A stretch of 32,270 bases of DNA from DLAJ01 sp023663615 (GCA_023663615.1 JAMPHA010000027.1:1-32270); one strand, 5' to 3'; positions 9,375 through 16,937 are shown, numbered from the stretch's first letter. The notes: generated from the letters alone by a model not told the origin. A program made the numbers and translations.

Positions 9375-10139
9375 TCATTCGTTTCCCACAAAATTCTTGA
9401 TAAACGTCCTCCGATGGATCGGCGTGGGGCCGTATTTTTTTAACGCTTCGATATGCGCTGCGGCGCCGTAGCCCACATTTGACGCAAATCCGTATTCGGG
9501 ATACACTTCGTCATACTGCGCCATCAGCCGATCCCTCGTCACTTTCGCGACAATGCTCGCCGCCGCGATGGACGCGCTCTTGGCGTCCCCTTTGATGATC
9601 GGCACCTGACGGATCGTGATCTGCGGGATCGTCACCGCATCGTTTAATAACAGATCGGGACTGACGCTCAACTGACTGATCGCTTCCCTCATTGCCTCGT
9701 AGGTCGCCTGCAGAATGTTGATTTCGTCGATCCGCTCCGGTGAAACGGATCCGATCCCGACCGCAACCGCCTGCTCCATGATCTGCGGGTACAGCTCCTC
9801 GCGTTTTTTCGCGGATAGCTGCTTTGAGTCATTCAGATACAACAAACCGCAGTCCTTCGGCAGAATCACGGCTCCCGCCACGACCGGTCCCGCAAGCGGT
9901 CCCCGTCCTACCTCGTCAATCCCGCAGATAAACGAATATTCCGCATACTCCCTTTCATAAGAAAACATCGTTTCCATGCGGGCGCACTCTTTTTCGTACG
10001 CCTCAATTTCCTTATGCGCTTTTGCGACAAGATTTTGTACGCTCTTGCGCGTATCAGCCTCGTGCGCTTTGATAAAAGCAGGCAGCTCTGCAACTGTGGC
10101 TGCCTGTAGTCCCGCTTTGATTGCTCCGATCGTATCCAT
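9375..10139 (-). CDS. rnhB: Ribonuclease HII
   Basis: A 254-residue RNase HII that removes RNA from RNA-DNA hybrids and misincorporated ribonucleotides. The catalytic core begins at CGIDEVGRGPLAGPVV (about residue 72; Asp and Glu of DEVGRG bind metal). It continues with LNDSKQLSAKKRE, then IIKGDAKSASIAAASIVAKVTRD, and a further acidic site in YDEVYPEYGF. An extra N-terminal helical region of about 70 residues precedes the core, as is common in Firmicutes. It follows the signal peptidase gene by about 20 nt, indicating one transcript, which fits the rbgA-lepB-rnhB order of this bacterial group. Confidence 0.95.
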   Translation of the reverse strand: MDTIGAIKAGLQAATVAELPAFIKAHEADTRKSVQNLVAKAHKEIEAYEKECARMETMFSYEREYAEYSFICGIDEVGRGPLAGPVVAGAVILPKDCGLLYLNDSKQLSAKKREELYPQIMEQAVAVGIGSVSPERIDEINILQATYEAMREAISQLSVSPDLLLNDAVTIPQITIRQVPIIKGDAKSASIAAASIVAKVTRDRLMAQYDEVYPEYGFASNVGYGAAAHIEALKKYGPTPIHRRTFIKNFVGNE

Positions 10140-10160
10140 TTTTCCCTCTGAAGGTATTTT

Positions 10161-10778
10161 TTACTGATGCTTCAAAAATCCAAAGTCCGAAAGCGGCCAA
10201 ATGCGAACCCACGCTTTGCCGATAATGCGGTCCCTGTGAATATTGCCGACGGATGGATCCCGGCTGTCGGAACTGTTATTGCGGTTATCGCCAAGCACAA
10301 AATATTCATCCGCTCCAAGCGTGATCTCTATCGCCGCGCGTCCCGGATTGAGCATGACCTCCGCGCCGTAATTCTCATGCAGTACCTCGCCGTTAATATA
10401 GATCGTCCCGTCCTGATCGATGCGCACGCGCTCGCCCGGCAGACCGATGATCCGTTTGATATAATACGTTTTTGCTTTATGTTCATACGGAAAAACAATG
10501 ATGTCATAGCGCTGCGGTTCCGTAAACCGGTAAGACAGCTTATCCACCATCAGATTGTCCCCGTCATGCAGCGTCGGGCGCATACTGTCTCCCTGTACGC
10601 GGGTTCGCTGCCCGACATAATGGATCAGCAGAAACGTCACGCATAAAACGATCAGCAGATAGATGCTCATCTGCAAAATCTCCTGACCGAGCGTCAAAGG
10701 CTTTTCATCCTCCTTCGCCCGCTGCTTTTTCCTGTTTTTCTTCTTTTCTGTGATTTCTTCCTCTTTCATGTCTGTCAT
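10161..10778 (-). CDS. lepB: Signal peptidase I (first copy)
   Basis: A 205-residue type I signal peptidase that cleaves secretory leader peptides on the outer face of the membrane. A lysine/glutamate-rich cytoplasmic N-terminus (about 30 residues) is followed by one membrane anchor (ILQMSIYLLIVLCVTFLLIHY). The catalytic serine is in QGDSMRPTL and the catalytic lysine in YYIKRIIGLPGE. The C-terminal box VLGDNRNNSSDSR is intact. It lies between rbgA and rnhB in an operon-like row. A second, distinct copy lies on the other side of rbgA. Confidence 0.95.
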   Translation of the reverse strand: MTDMKEEEITEKKKNRKKQRAKEDEKPLTLGQEILQMSIYLLIVLCVTFLLIHYVGQRTRVQGDSMRPTLHDGDNLMVDKLSYRFTEPQRYDIIVFPYEHKAKTYYIKRIIGLPGERVRIDQDGTIYINGEVLHENYGAEVMLNPGRAAIEITLGADEYFVLGDNRNNSSDSRDPSVGNIHRDRIIGKAWVRIWPLSDFGFLKHQ

Positions 10779-10822
10779 CCATCATTTCATTTATCACGCC
10801 GACAATTCAATCTACTCTTATA

Positions 10823-11677
10823 TTAGAATGATTTCATGGGAATTTCAAGTGTCATTTTGCCGATCAGTCCGTTTCTGAATTCATCCAGCAATAATCCCGC
10901 CGCTTTATGGTAGTCCGGCTCCGTTCCTTTTTTGTAACATCCCCGCCGTCTGCAGATCTCTTCCATCACGGCAGGCGCCTCCGCATCCGCCTCCTCAAGC
11001 CGGTAGCGCGCCTGAATTGCCTGCGGATATTCTTTTTGCAATAACCCGATCAGGGAAAGTGCAAGTTCCTCCGTCTGAAGGATCTCGTCATTGATGGAAC
11101 CGATGAAGGCAAGATGCTGTCCCACGAGCTGATCTTCGAATTTCGGCCACAAAATACCCGGCGTATCTAAAAGCTCCAGCTCTTTATTCACTTTGATCCA
11201 CTGTTTTCCCTTCGTCACGCCCGGACGGTTGCCCGTTTTCGTACAGCTCTGACCGACAAAGCTGTTGATGAACGTGCTTTTTCCGACATTCGGAATGCCG
11301 ACGACCATTGCCCGGATCGGACGGTTTTTGATCCCTCTTGACCGGTCGCGCTCTATTTTTTCCCGACACGCCTCTCTGACAAGCCCGGCAAGCGGTTTCA
11401 TGCCGCTCCTTGTCTTGCTGTTCATCTCCAGCACAAAGCACCCTTTTTCCCGGTAATATTGCGCCCACAGCTTATTTTTTTTGTCATCGGCAAGATCCGC
11501 TTTGTTGAGCAGGAGGATGCGCACCTTATTGCCTGCAAGAGAGTCGATGTCAGGGTTGCGGCTGCTATAGGGAATGCGCGCGTCTACCAGCTCGATCACA
11601 AGGTCGATCAGCTTCATATCCTCCTGCATCATGCGTCTTGCTTTCGTCATATGACCGGGATACCACTGTACATTCAT
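10823..11677 (-). CDS. rbgA: Ribosome biogenesis GTPase RbgA (YlqF)
   Basis: A 284-residue circularly permuted GTPase needed for late assembly of the 50S ribosomal subunit. The opening VQWYPGHMTKARRMM is diagnostic. The G motifs come in permuted order: NKADL (G4) near residue 57, GIPNVGKSTFINS (G1) near residue 128, and DTPGILWPK (G3) near residue 173. A helical C-terminal domain follows. It sits between two signal peptidase genes, the usual arrangement in Lachnospiraceae. Start ATG follows GAGGGTGAGAAA. Confidence 0.95.
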   Translation of the reverse strand: MNVQWYPGHMTKARRMMQEDMKLIDLVIELVDARIPYSSRNPDIDSLAGNKVRILLLNKADLADDKKNKLWAQYYREKGCFVLEMNSKTRSGMKPLAGLVREACREKIERDRSRGIKNRPIRAMVVGIPNVGKSTFINSFVGQSCTKTGNRPGVTKGKQWIKVNKELELLDTPGILWPKFEDQLVGQHLAFIGSINDEILQTEELALSLIGLLQKEYPQAIQARYRLEEADAEAPAVMEEICRRRGCYKKGTEPDYHKAAGLLLDEFRNGLIGKMTLEIPMKSF

Positions 11678-11713
11678 TTTCTCACCCTCATTTTTGTTTC
11701 AGACGGCGGCAGG

Positions 11714-12295
11714 TTACTCGATAAAACCCATGCCCTCATACTCGCCCTTCATGTGGAACCACGCCTTACCGATAATGTCGTCCGCGTGTACGACGCCGAT
11801 ATTGGCTGACCGGCTGTCCTCGCTGCTGTTCACGTTGTCTCCCAGCACAAAATATTCGTTTTTTCCAATGGAGACGGGATACTCTGCGATGCCTGCGTCG
11901 GAAATTTTATCGTATGCCACGCCGCTGTAACGCTCCCCGTCGATATAAACCTGTCCGTTCCGTATCTGGATGGTCTCGCCCGGAAGCCCGACCACCCGCT
12001 TCACATAGTAATGCGCATGTTCGTTTCCGTTCGGCAAAAAAACGACCACATCGCCGCGTTTCGGCGTCGATACCGAATAGATCAACCGGTTGATCAGGAT
12101 TTCCTGTCCGTTCGTCAGCGTCGGGCTCATGGAATCTCCGATCACGCTCGTTTTAATGCCCATGCAGTAAACGAGCACAAACGCAAGCAGAACGGCCGCC
12201 GCCATATAGAACAGCGCGGCTGCACACTCCCGCAGTACGGACTTATTCAGTTTCTTTTTTTTCTGATAAAAATGTAATCCCTTTTTTCTGGACAT
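11714..12295 (-). CDS. lepB: Signal peptidase I (second copy)
   Basis: A 193-residue type I signal peptidase. The basic N-terminus is followed by one membrane segment (AAALFYMAAAVLLAFVLVY). The catalytic serine is in IGDSMSPTL, the catalytic lysine in YYVKRVVGLPGE, and the C-terminal box in VLGDNVNSSEDSR. The ATG at 12295 follows AAAGGGA at proper spacing; an upstream start at 12340 would run into the rplS terminator and is unlikely. It heads the lepB-rbgA-lepB-rnhB row. The two peptidases differ enough to suggest separate substrates or conditions, but this is inference. Confidence 0.93.
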   Translation of the reverse strand: MSRKKGLHFYQKKKKLNKSVLRECAAALFYMAAAVLLAFVLVYCMGIKTSVIGDSMSPTLTNGQEILINRLIYSVSTPKRGDVVVFLPNGNEHAHYYVKRVVGLPGETIQIRNGQVYIDGERYSGVAYDKISDAGIAEYPVSIGKNEYFVLGDNVNSSEDSRSANIGVVHADDIIGKAWFHMKGEYEGMGFIE

Positions 12296-12319
12296 GCTCT
12301 TTCCCTTTATCGAGCAGTT

Positions 12320-12353
12320 GAAAAAAGGGACGGATACCATTGTATCTGTCCCT
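12320..12353 (-). terminator. Rho-independent terminator after rplS
   Basis: On the minus strand a 12-bp stem (AGGGACAGATAC with GTATCCGTCCCT, one mismatch, loop AATG) is followed by six T residues. It lies directly downstream of rplS and separates it from the signal peptidase gene. Confidence 0.9.
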
Positions 12354-12369
12354 CCTGATCCACCGCTTT

Positions 12370-12720
12370 TTATTTTACAAGCTCTTTGACCTTTGCCTTC
12401 TTGCCGACACGGTTTCTTAAATAATTCAGTTTCGCTCTTCTGACCTTACCGGTGCGGACAACTTCTACCTTCTCCACATTCGGGGAATGCAGCGGCCAGG
12501 TCTTCTCTACGCCGATTCCGTTGGAATTCTTGCGCACGGTGAAGGTCGCGCGGCTGCTTCCGCCCTGCTTCTTCAATACCGTTCCCTCAAACACCTGGAT
12601 TCTCTCGCGGTTTCCCTCTTTGATCTTGCCGTACACGCGCACGGTGTCGCCGACCTTGAACTGCGGAACCTCTTTCTTTAACTGCTCGTCTTCGATTTCC
12701 TTAATGATGCTGTTGTTCAT
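12370..12720 (-). CDS. rplS: 50S ribosomal protein L19
   Basis: A 116-residue ribosomal protein L19, located at the 30S-50S interface. Characteristic stretches are FKVGDTVRVYGKIKEGNRER, IQVFEGTVLKKQ, FTVRKNSNGIGVEKTWPLHSP and RTGKVRRAKLNYLR. Length is normal. The start follows AAGGAGAATAGA. It is transcribed from its own promoter (12800-12828) and ends at a strong terminator. In related genomes rplS follows trmD directly; here about 14 kb of foreign DNA lies between them. Confidence 0.97.
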   Translation of the reverse strand: MNNSIIKEIEDEQLKKEVPQFKVGDTVRVYGKIKEGNRERIQVFEGTVLKKQGGSSRATFTVRKNSNGIGVEKTWPLHSPNVEKVEVVRTGKVRRAKLNYLRNRVGKKAKVKELVK

Positions 12721-12795
12721 TTCTCTATTCTCCTTACGATTCGTGGATGTTCTTAATACAATGTGTAACAGAGGACCATCTTTTTATTGCAACGT
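12721..12795 (-). promoter_or_regulatory. Possible L19 mRNA leader
   Basis: The 5' untranslated region of rplS is about 75 nt long and includes complementary segments (GATG near its start and CATC near the ribosome binding site) that could fold over the intervening bases. Firmicutes rplS genes are known to carry an autoregulatory L19 leader. I cannot verify the fold by eye, so this is a candidate only. Confidence 0.3.
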
Positions 12796-12799
12796 GCAT

Positions 12800-12828
12800 A
12801 GTTTACCATAACATGAGGGCGATTGCAA
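12800..12828 (-). promoter_or_regulatory. rplS promoter
   Basis: On the minus strand, TTGCAA and TAAACT are separated by exactly 17 bases, about 80 nt upstream of the rplS start. The -35 box lies only 12 bp from the left repeat of the prophage, so the insertion left rplS expression intact. Confidence 0.7.
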
Positions 12829-13055
12829 GTGTTTTTTGTGTGGGCGGGCGGAAGCGGCGCGGAAAGGGCAAAGAAGAAATCGAGGTTAGGGAATTTGAGG
12901 ATGACTTCAAAGAGATTTACGGCGTATCGTGGGATTCGTGGATAGCCGTAAAGCGTGATATTCTGGGGGACGGCGAACCGCTGACCGCCTGTATAACTGG
13001 TGTTTTTGCGGACATGTACCGCACCATGCAGGAGATAGACGGGGTGAAAAAATGA
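12813..13055 (+). CDS. Hypothetical phage protein at the left end (up to 80 aa, start uncertain)
   Basis: A reading frame with an acidic C-terminal half (FEDDFKEIYGVSWDSWIAV). It overlaps the next gene by an ATGA-type junction, which suggests it is translated as part of the phage early row. The only in-frame ATG (12813) lies outside the presumed prophage border, and a GTG at 12840 falls exactly on the direct repeat. The true start in the circular phage may therefore differ, or the gene may be cut by integration. No family is recognised. By position it could be a DNA-binding or regulatory protein, but nothing in the sequence proves this. Confidence 0.45.
   Translation: MRAIASVFCVGGRKRRGKGKEEIEVREFEDDFKEIYGVSWDSWIAVKRDILGDGEPLTACITGVFADMYRTMQEIDGVKK
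12840..12851. repeat. Left 12-bp direct repeat of the prophage
   Basis: GTGGGCGGGCGG, identical to 19476-19487. It marks the switch from the rplS promoter region to the phage genes and is a candidate attachment or target-site duplication. Confidence 0.5.
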
Positions 13056-13270
13056 AACTGTTCAAAAAGTCCAAACGTCCGGAAAATATGATTGACGGTT
13101 ACAAACTGAAAAAACGTATCCGTGAACATGCATTTGCGTGTGATCATGACGACCTCACATATATTAACGCATTGCAGGATTGTATTGATGAGATCAACTA
13201 CATGATTTACGAGAACACGGATAAAAAAGGAAAGAAAAGAGGGAAAAAGAATGGAAAAAATGGTGGTTGA
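13052..13270 (+). CDS. Hypothetical basic phage protein (72 aa)
   Basis: A 72-residue, lysine-rich soluble protein starting MKLFKKSKRPEN and ending in a run of Lys and Gly. It starts inside the stop codon of the preceding frame (ATGA overlap) and overlaps the next gene by 20 nt, so the three are probably translationally coupled. The high positive charge would suit binding to phage DNA, as the single-stranded-DNA-binding pV does, but no known fold is evident. Codons 6-11 coincide with one copy of the dispersed 16-bp palindrome (13069-13084), encoding SKRPE. Confidence 0.6.
   Translation: MKLFKKSKRPENMIDGYKLKKRIREHAFACDHDDLTYINALQDCIDEINYMIYENTDKKGKKRGKKNGKNGG
13069..13084. repeat. Palindrome copy 1 (coding)
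   Basis: GTCCAAACGTCCGGAA, two differences from the consensus TTCCRAACGTTYGGAA. It lies in codons near the start of the 72-aa ORF. Confidence 0.6.
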
Positions 13271-13535
13271 ATTTTATGCACTGTTAAAGATAGCGGGTTG
13301 TATCATGGGAATATGCATTCTTGCCTTAATTGTGTGGGCGGTTTTTATGCTTGTCTGGAATTTTTTCCGCTCCATGCGCAATGATCTTGACAAATCCGTT
13401 ATAAGTGTGGACGAACTGCGCTCCCGTTTAGATGGTTTGGCATACGTGCGCCATGCTAAAGATGAGAGGTATAAACAGGTCATTGACGACATAAAAAACG
13501 AGATCAAATTTATGATAAGTGAGAAAGGACGGTAA
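13251..13535 (+). CDS. Single-pass membrane protein of the phage (94 aa)
   Basis: A 94-residue protein with one strong membrane segment near the N-terminus (IMGICILALIVWAVFMLVW, residues about 18-36). A charged, helical C-terminal part of about 55 residues follows, with coiled-coil character (DELRSRLDGLAYVRHAKDER). The start lies within the end of the preceding gene. No family is recognised. In an inovirus it could be a minor virion or assembly protein. It sits in a compact row with 13541 and 13693. Confidence 0.6.
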   Translation: MEKMVVEFYALLKIAGCIMGICILALIVWAVFMLVWNFFRSMRNDLDKSVISVDELRSRLDGLAYVRHAKDERYKQVIDDIKNEIKFMISEKGR

Positions 13536-13540
13536 AAAAT

Positions 13541-13696
13541 ATGAATATGATAGGCATTTTAGCGGGTGCAGTAGTGGGTTTGATCTTATTTGTGGTATAC
13601 GTTCGCGTATCAACGAACATCGAAAGGAAACGTGCGGCAAAAAAGCGTGAGGAACTGCGCAGAAATTCCGGACGTTCGGAAAGCGTGAAAAAATGA
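13541..13696 (+). CDS. Small membrane protein, coat-like (51 aa)
   Basis: A 51-residue protein starting MNMIGILAGAVVGLILFVVYV: one membrane helix at residues 3-21, then a strongly basic tail (about 13 Arg/Lys in 30 residues). A hydrophobic helix followed by a basic C-terminus is the layout of inovirus coat subunits, whose basic end contacts DNA. It could be a major or minor coat protein. It starts 5 nt after the preceding stop and its stop overlaps the next ATG (ATGA). The last codons include a copy of the 16-bp palindrome encoding NSGRSES. Confidence 0.55.
   Translation: MNMIGILAGAVVGLILFVVYVRVSTNIERKRAAKKREELRRNSGRSESVKK
13666..13681. repeat. Palindrome copy 2 (coding)
   Basis: TTCCGGACGTTCGGAA, in the last codons of the 51-aa ORF, read in the same frame as the other coding copies. 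Confidence 0.75.
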
Positions 13697-13985
13697 AAGT
13701 CCATGAGCTGAATATCAAACCGCCCAACTTTCAGGCGATTCTTGACGGACGGAAAACCTTTGAAATCTGCTATAACGACCGTGGTTATAAAGAGGGGATA
13801 TATTGATTCTGCGTGAGAATCCGACAGGACGGAAAAACGACTATACAGGTCGTAGTATGCGTTGTATCGTAACGTATATTACTTCTGCACAGCCGGTTCT
13901 TGCGGATAGTTATGTTGTCATGTCAATAAGCGTATACTCATCGCAAAATCATGAATTTTCCGAACGTCTGGAAAGTTCCAAATGA
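13693..13985 (+). pseudogene. DUF3850-family protein with a one-base frameshift
   Basis: The first 35 codons (MKVHELNIKPPNFQAILDGR, then KTFEICYNDRGYKEG) are typical of DUF3850, a small ASCH/PUA-like domain common in phages. The frame then hits TGA at 13804-13806. The continuation DILILREN, TGRSMRCIVTYITS and YVVMSISVY lies in the next frame from about 13798. Adding one G to the run of four G at 13794-13797 restores a continuous domain. The gene may be inactivated, wrongly sequenced at the homopolymer, or frameshifted in translation. The last codons include another palindrome copy (SERLE). Function of the family in phages is not settled; RNA binding is suggested by the fold. Confidence 0.7.
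13958..13973. repeat. Palindrome copy 3 (coding)
   Basis: TTCCGAACGTCTGGAA at the 3' end of the DUF3850 frame. A half copy, TTCCAAAT, follows at 13977. Confidence 0.7.
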
Positions 13986-13988
13986 CAA

Positions 13989-14017
13989 TTGAATAATGTG
14001 CCCGTTTATGATAAACT
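13989..14017 (+). promoter_or_regulatory. Promoter for the coat/adsorption gene block
   Basis: TTGAAT and TAAACT with a 17-base spacer, placed 22 nt ahead of the 46-aa ORF whose ribosome binding site is AAGGGGG. Confidence 0.6.
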
Positions 14018-14039
14018 AACCATATAAGGGGGTGTTTTT

Positions 14040-14180
14040 ATGAATGCGTTAGGCTTTTTATATATTGCATTTCTTGTATGGTGGATATTTATTAAACATA
14101 AACCTAGCGACTTTGTTTTAATTTCTGAATTTTTCAATAGGGGTAAAAAAAATGATAAAGACGAAAACGGGAATCAGTAA
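14040..14180 (+). CDS. Small membrane protein, candidate major coat protein (46 aa)
   Basis: A 46-residue protein with one membrane segment (LGFLYIAFLVWWIFI, residues 4-18) and a charged tail ending KKNDKDENGNQ. It has its own promoter and a strong AAGGGGG ribosome binding site, and its stop codon sits in the loop of a strong terminator (14169-14198). The layout promoter, small membrane protein, terminator, adsorption gene copies the gene VIII-terminator-gene III design of Ff phages, where the terminator makes coat protein far more abundant than pIII. No clear cleavable signal is present, as in Pf3. A minor coat protein (pVII/pIX type) is the alternative. Confidence 0.55.
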   Translation: MNALGFLYIAFLVWWIFIKHKPSDFVLISEFFNRGKKNDKDENGNQ

Positions 14181-15930
14181 AGCTGATTCCCATTTTTTAT
14201 TTAATCGAATACTTTGTTTGTTTTTGTCTGTTGCGATTTTATCCAGTACATTTTTTTGCAATTTTATAAATGTTTATGCTATGGGTGTGCCTATTCCTTC
14301 TTCTCTTCATGATAAATTTCAGAAAGATTTTCGCGACATTTTAACAAACACTGGTATTGTTAGTGACGAAGATTTTGCTAATGAAATATTCGATTTTTGG
14401 TTTCCCGAAGCAGAACCCATATATACTCTTGAAGAATACGCAGATAAAATGTCAAAACTCGCGCAGGAAAAGCTAGGTATGTCAATTTCGGGTGCTATTA
14501 CGATTGCGGAAAATGGTAACTATATCTATCCCGAAACATGGGTTGAGGTACTGGAACGCCTGTTTGATCAATATTTATCCGAGAACCCCGACAAAGTAAC
14601 CATTTCATGGATACCGACGATTACGGAAAACAACTTGAAGGCTTCATGGTTCGGCTCAACGGAAAGCTATTATAAAGCTATGAGCGTGTTAAAATCGCAT
14701 GATCTTGTGGCGTTTTGGCGTCCCTACAACAATGAACCGTCCAATGCTTACAGATTAGATCGTGGATATTTAATTGATTCTTATGACGGTAGTTTAGGTG
14801 TTGGAAGCTACTACTATTCCAACTACTATACGCCTGTATACTTTGATCTTTCGGATGTATCACTTGTTTACGGTTCGGATTTTTCGGATACTTTTCTAAA
14901 CGGCGTGGCTTATCTTACGTCTACGTTTGGAAAGGAAACAAGTACTTGTGTCGGGCATTATGCGTATTTTATCAATTCAAACGGGCTGGGTGTATCTCCG
15001 AAGTGGCATTTCTATCATCCGTCCGAGGGGCTTGCAGATTATCCGTATGCAACAGACTATAACAAGTACATGCTGTTTAATTCGTTTTTTACGGGCGTGA
15101 TTACTTTCCCCACGTCAAATTCAACTGCGTTTGTTCCTGTCGCGTCCTCTGACAGCGGTATCGGCTATATGCCGATTTTCTCGACTTCGAACGCCTATAA
15201 AGACTGGATTACGGGGAATGGTGCTTACTATCGCTTTAATTCCGGCTATGCGGGCGGTGCGCTGACGATCGACCCGAACGCGGATTATTCTGCGATTTCC
15301 GGCGCCATCGCGGATGCCATGAAACAGGGGCTTGCGGATGGTGCGGGAATGTCTGAGATTCTCTCCCTTATGCAGTCTGCTTTTTCGGACAAACTCGACG
15401 AAATCAATAACACGTTAGGGGACATATCGGACAATACAAGTGAAACGAACTCGTGGCTTGAAAAAATTTATAACCTTCTTGTCAAAATTGATAAAAAGGT
15501 CAACGGTATCCTTGTGGCTGATACGGTTGACACGGCGGTCAATGTGATCTCAAAGTTATTTGATTCCATTTGGGAATGGATCAGCAACAAACTTGAGATT
15601 GTTGAAATGGTTCAAGAGGTCGGGAATCTGGGAAACGTTCTTAAAAAGAAATTCCCTTTTTCGATCCCATGGGATGTTTATGCTATTCTGCTGATGTTCG
15701 ACGCACCCGCAAAACCGCCTGTTATCAGTCTGCACTTTGAGTTTCCCATGCTGGATGACTATGTGTATGACTATGAATATATCATGGACGGGAAAGAGTG
15801 GGTTGATTTTGCGACCGTTTGCCGGTTTTTTCTCACGATTGGGTATGAAATTTCGCTTATGCATCTGACGCAAAAGTTGTATGCGTCGGGTCTGTTTGAT
15901 ATGCCTGCGCCGAACAAGCGCAGGAAATAA
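14152..15930 (+). CDS. Large secreted adsorption/minor coat protein, pIII-like
   Basis: A 592-residue protein with a signal peptide (hydrophobic core about residues 21-36, cleavage likely after VYA near residue 43). The long extracellular region is rich in Tyr, Ser and Asn. A predicted coiled coil lies around residues 405-450 (LDEINNTLGDISDN, WLEKIYNLLVKIDKK). The C-terminal part has hydrophobic stretches (IPWDVYAILLMF; residues about 550-572) that can anchor it in the membrane or virion tip. Size, signal peptide, anchor and position before pVI and Zot genes fit the receptor-binding pIII. Sequence similarity to Ff pIII is not visible. The ATG follows AGGGGT and overlaps the 46-aa ORF by 29 nt. 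Confidence 0.7.
   Translation: MIKTKTGISKADSHFLFNRILCLFLSVAILSSTFFCNFINVYAMGVPIPSSLHDKFQKDFRDILTNTGIVSDEDFANEIFDFWFPEAEPIYTLEEYADKMSKLAQEKLGMSISGAITIAENGNYIYPETWVEVLERLFDQYLSENPDKVTISWIPTITENNLKASWFGSTESYYKAMSVLKSHDLVAFWRPYNNEPSNAYRLDRGYLIDSYDGSLGVGSYYYSNYYTPVYFDLSDVSLVYGSDFSDTFLNGVAYLTSTFGKETSTCVGHYAYFINSNGLGVSPKWHFYHPSEGLADYPYATDYNKYMLFNSFFTGVITFPTSNSTAFVPVASSDSGIGYMPIFSTSNAYKDWITGNGAYYRFNSGYAGGALTIDPNADYSAISGAIADAMKQGLADGAGMSEILSLMQSAFSDKLDEINNTLGDISDNTSETNSWLEKIYNLLVKIDKKVNGILVADTVDTAVNVISKLFDSIWEWISNKLEIVEMVQEVGNLGNVLKKKFPFSIPWDVYAILLMFDAPAKPPVISLHFEFPMLDDYVYDYEYIMDGKEWVDFATVCRFFLTIGYEISLMHLTQKLYASGLFDMPAPNKRRK
14169..14200 (+). terminator. Attenuating terminator between the coat candidate and the pIII-like gene
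   Basis: A perfect 9-bp stem GGGAATCAG / CTGATTCCC with loop TAAAG, followed by ATTTTTTATTT. The TAA stop of the 46-aa ORF is in the loop, and the pIII-like frame reads through the structure. Confidence 0.85.
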
Positions 15931-15942
15931 GGGGGTGATACT

Positions 15943-16164
15943 ATGCTACAGATCGTTACATGGTTACTCGGTCTTTTGCCTGATTCGTGGTTTTCGCAGG
16001 CGAGCGTGTCCGCACAGATTTCGGAATTTATCTCCTACATGAATTTTTTTATTCCGTTTGATGCCGCAATCACGATCACGACGGCGTGGCTTGCGTGCAT
16101 TGTCGCGTACTTTGTTTACTCGTGGGCGGCAAATTTGGTTGACGTGATCAAAGAAATCCTGTAA
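15943..16164 (+). CDS. Small membrane protein, pVI-like (73 aa)
   Basis: A 73-residue hydrophobic protein with an N-terminal hydrophobic stretch (LQIVTWLLGLLP) and a strong C-terminal membrane helix (TTAWLACIVAYFVYSWAA, about residues 46-63). It sits between the adsorption gene and zot, where inoviruses encode pVI, the partner of pIII at the virion end. The start follows AAGGGGGTGATACT, nearly the same ribosome binding site as zot. Assignment rests on position, size and membrane topology, not on sequence similarity. Confidence 0.65.
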   Translation: MLQIVTWLLGLLPDSWFSQASVSAQISEFISYMNFFIPFDAAITITTAWLACIVAYFVYSWAANLVDVIKEIL

Positions 16165-16167
16165 AAA

Positions 16168-16203
16168 TTCCAAACGTTCGGAAAATATTCCGTACGTTTG
16201 GAA
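16168..16203. repeat. Palindrome copies 4 and 5, tandem pair upstream of zot
   Basis: TTCCAAACGTTCGGAA (16168-16183) and TTCCGTACGTTTGGAA (16188-16203), centres 20 bp apart, about two helical turns. They occupy the gap between the pVI-like stop and the zot ribosome binding site, like a tandem operator. Confidence 0.85.
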
Positions 16204-16217
16204 AAGGGGGTGATAAA

Positions 16218-16910
16218 ATGATTTATTTTTATACGGGTGTCCCCGGTAGCGGCAAGGGTGTACATTCGTCCGAGGTCATTTATAAGATGTTGCAGTCCGG
16301 AAAAGACGTGATAACGAATATTGACGTACACACGGAACTGATCGAGCCGCGCCGGAAAAAGCCGGTCGGGAACTGTATCTATGTGCCTACGCAGGACTGG
16401 TTGCATGATGCATTTATCCAGAAACCAAAGCAAAAAGAGGACAGATACAGTTACTTGCAGGGGCTTTACGGCTACGCAAACAACTATCATTTGCGGAAAG
16501 CGGATGGTTCTTTTTTTGAACATCAAACATGGCTTGTATTGGACGAAGTGCAGGAACTTTTTAACACGCGTACGTGGAATAGGCGTGACCGTCTCGCGTG
16601 GTGCGCTTTTTTCCGCGAACACCGGAAATATGGCTATGACTGTATCTTGATCTCGCAGGACGATAAAAACGTTGACAAGCAGATACGCACCGTGTTGCAA
16701 AAGCAGGTCTTGCACCGCAAGGTTACGGACTATAAATTTTTTGGCAAGGTGCTCAAACTGCTTACGGGGCGTGATCTCTTTATCGCGATCTCTACGCAAT
16801 ATGGTATGAAAAAAGCGGATGCAAAGACAGGCACGCGCTTTTATTTCGGCAGACAGAAATACTATGACTTTTACGACAGTATGCAGACATTCCGAGACAG
16901 CGGAATGTAA
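16218..16910 (+). CDS. zot: Zot/pI-type phage assembly ATPase
   Basis: A 230-residue ATPase of the zonular occludens toxin (Zot)/inovirus pI family, which powers extrusion of the filamentous virion through the membrane. It begins MIYFYTGVPGSGKGVHS with the Walker A motif GVPGSGKG at residues 8-15. The Walker B region WLVLDEVQELF is near residue 105, and the typical sensor-like stretch YDCILISQDDKNVDKQIR follows. A C-terminal membrane helix, present in Ff pI, is not seen, so the protein is short for the family and may rely on a partner. The start follows AAGGGGGTGATAAA. This is the key marker for calling the element an inovirus. Confidence 0.88.
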   Translation: MIYFYTGVPGSGKGVHSSEVIYKMLQSGKDVITNIDVHTELIEPRRKKPVGNCIYVPTQDWLHDAFIQKPKQKEDRYSYLQGLYGYANNYHLRKADGSFFEHQTWLVLDEVQELFNTRTWNRRDRLAWCAFFREHRKYGYDCILISQDDKNVDKQIRTVLQKQVLHRKVTDYKFFGKVLKLLTGRDLFIAISTQYGMKKADAKTGTRFYFGRQKYYDFYDSMQTFRDSGM

Positions 16911-16937
16911 AGCGGGAAATGGTTCACGGTGGCGGGT

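Noticed and set aside
16885..16908. TTCCGAGACAGCGGAA near the end of zot as a tenth palindrome copy
   Set aside because: Only the outer arms match; the AACGTT centre is missing, so it is probably chance within coding sequence.
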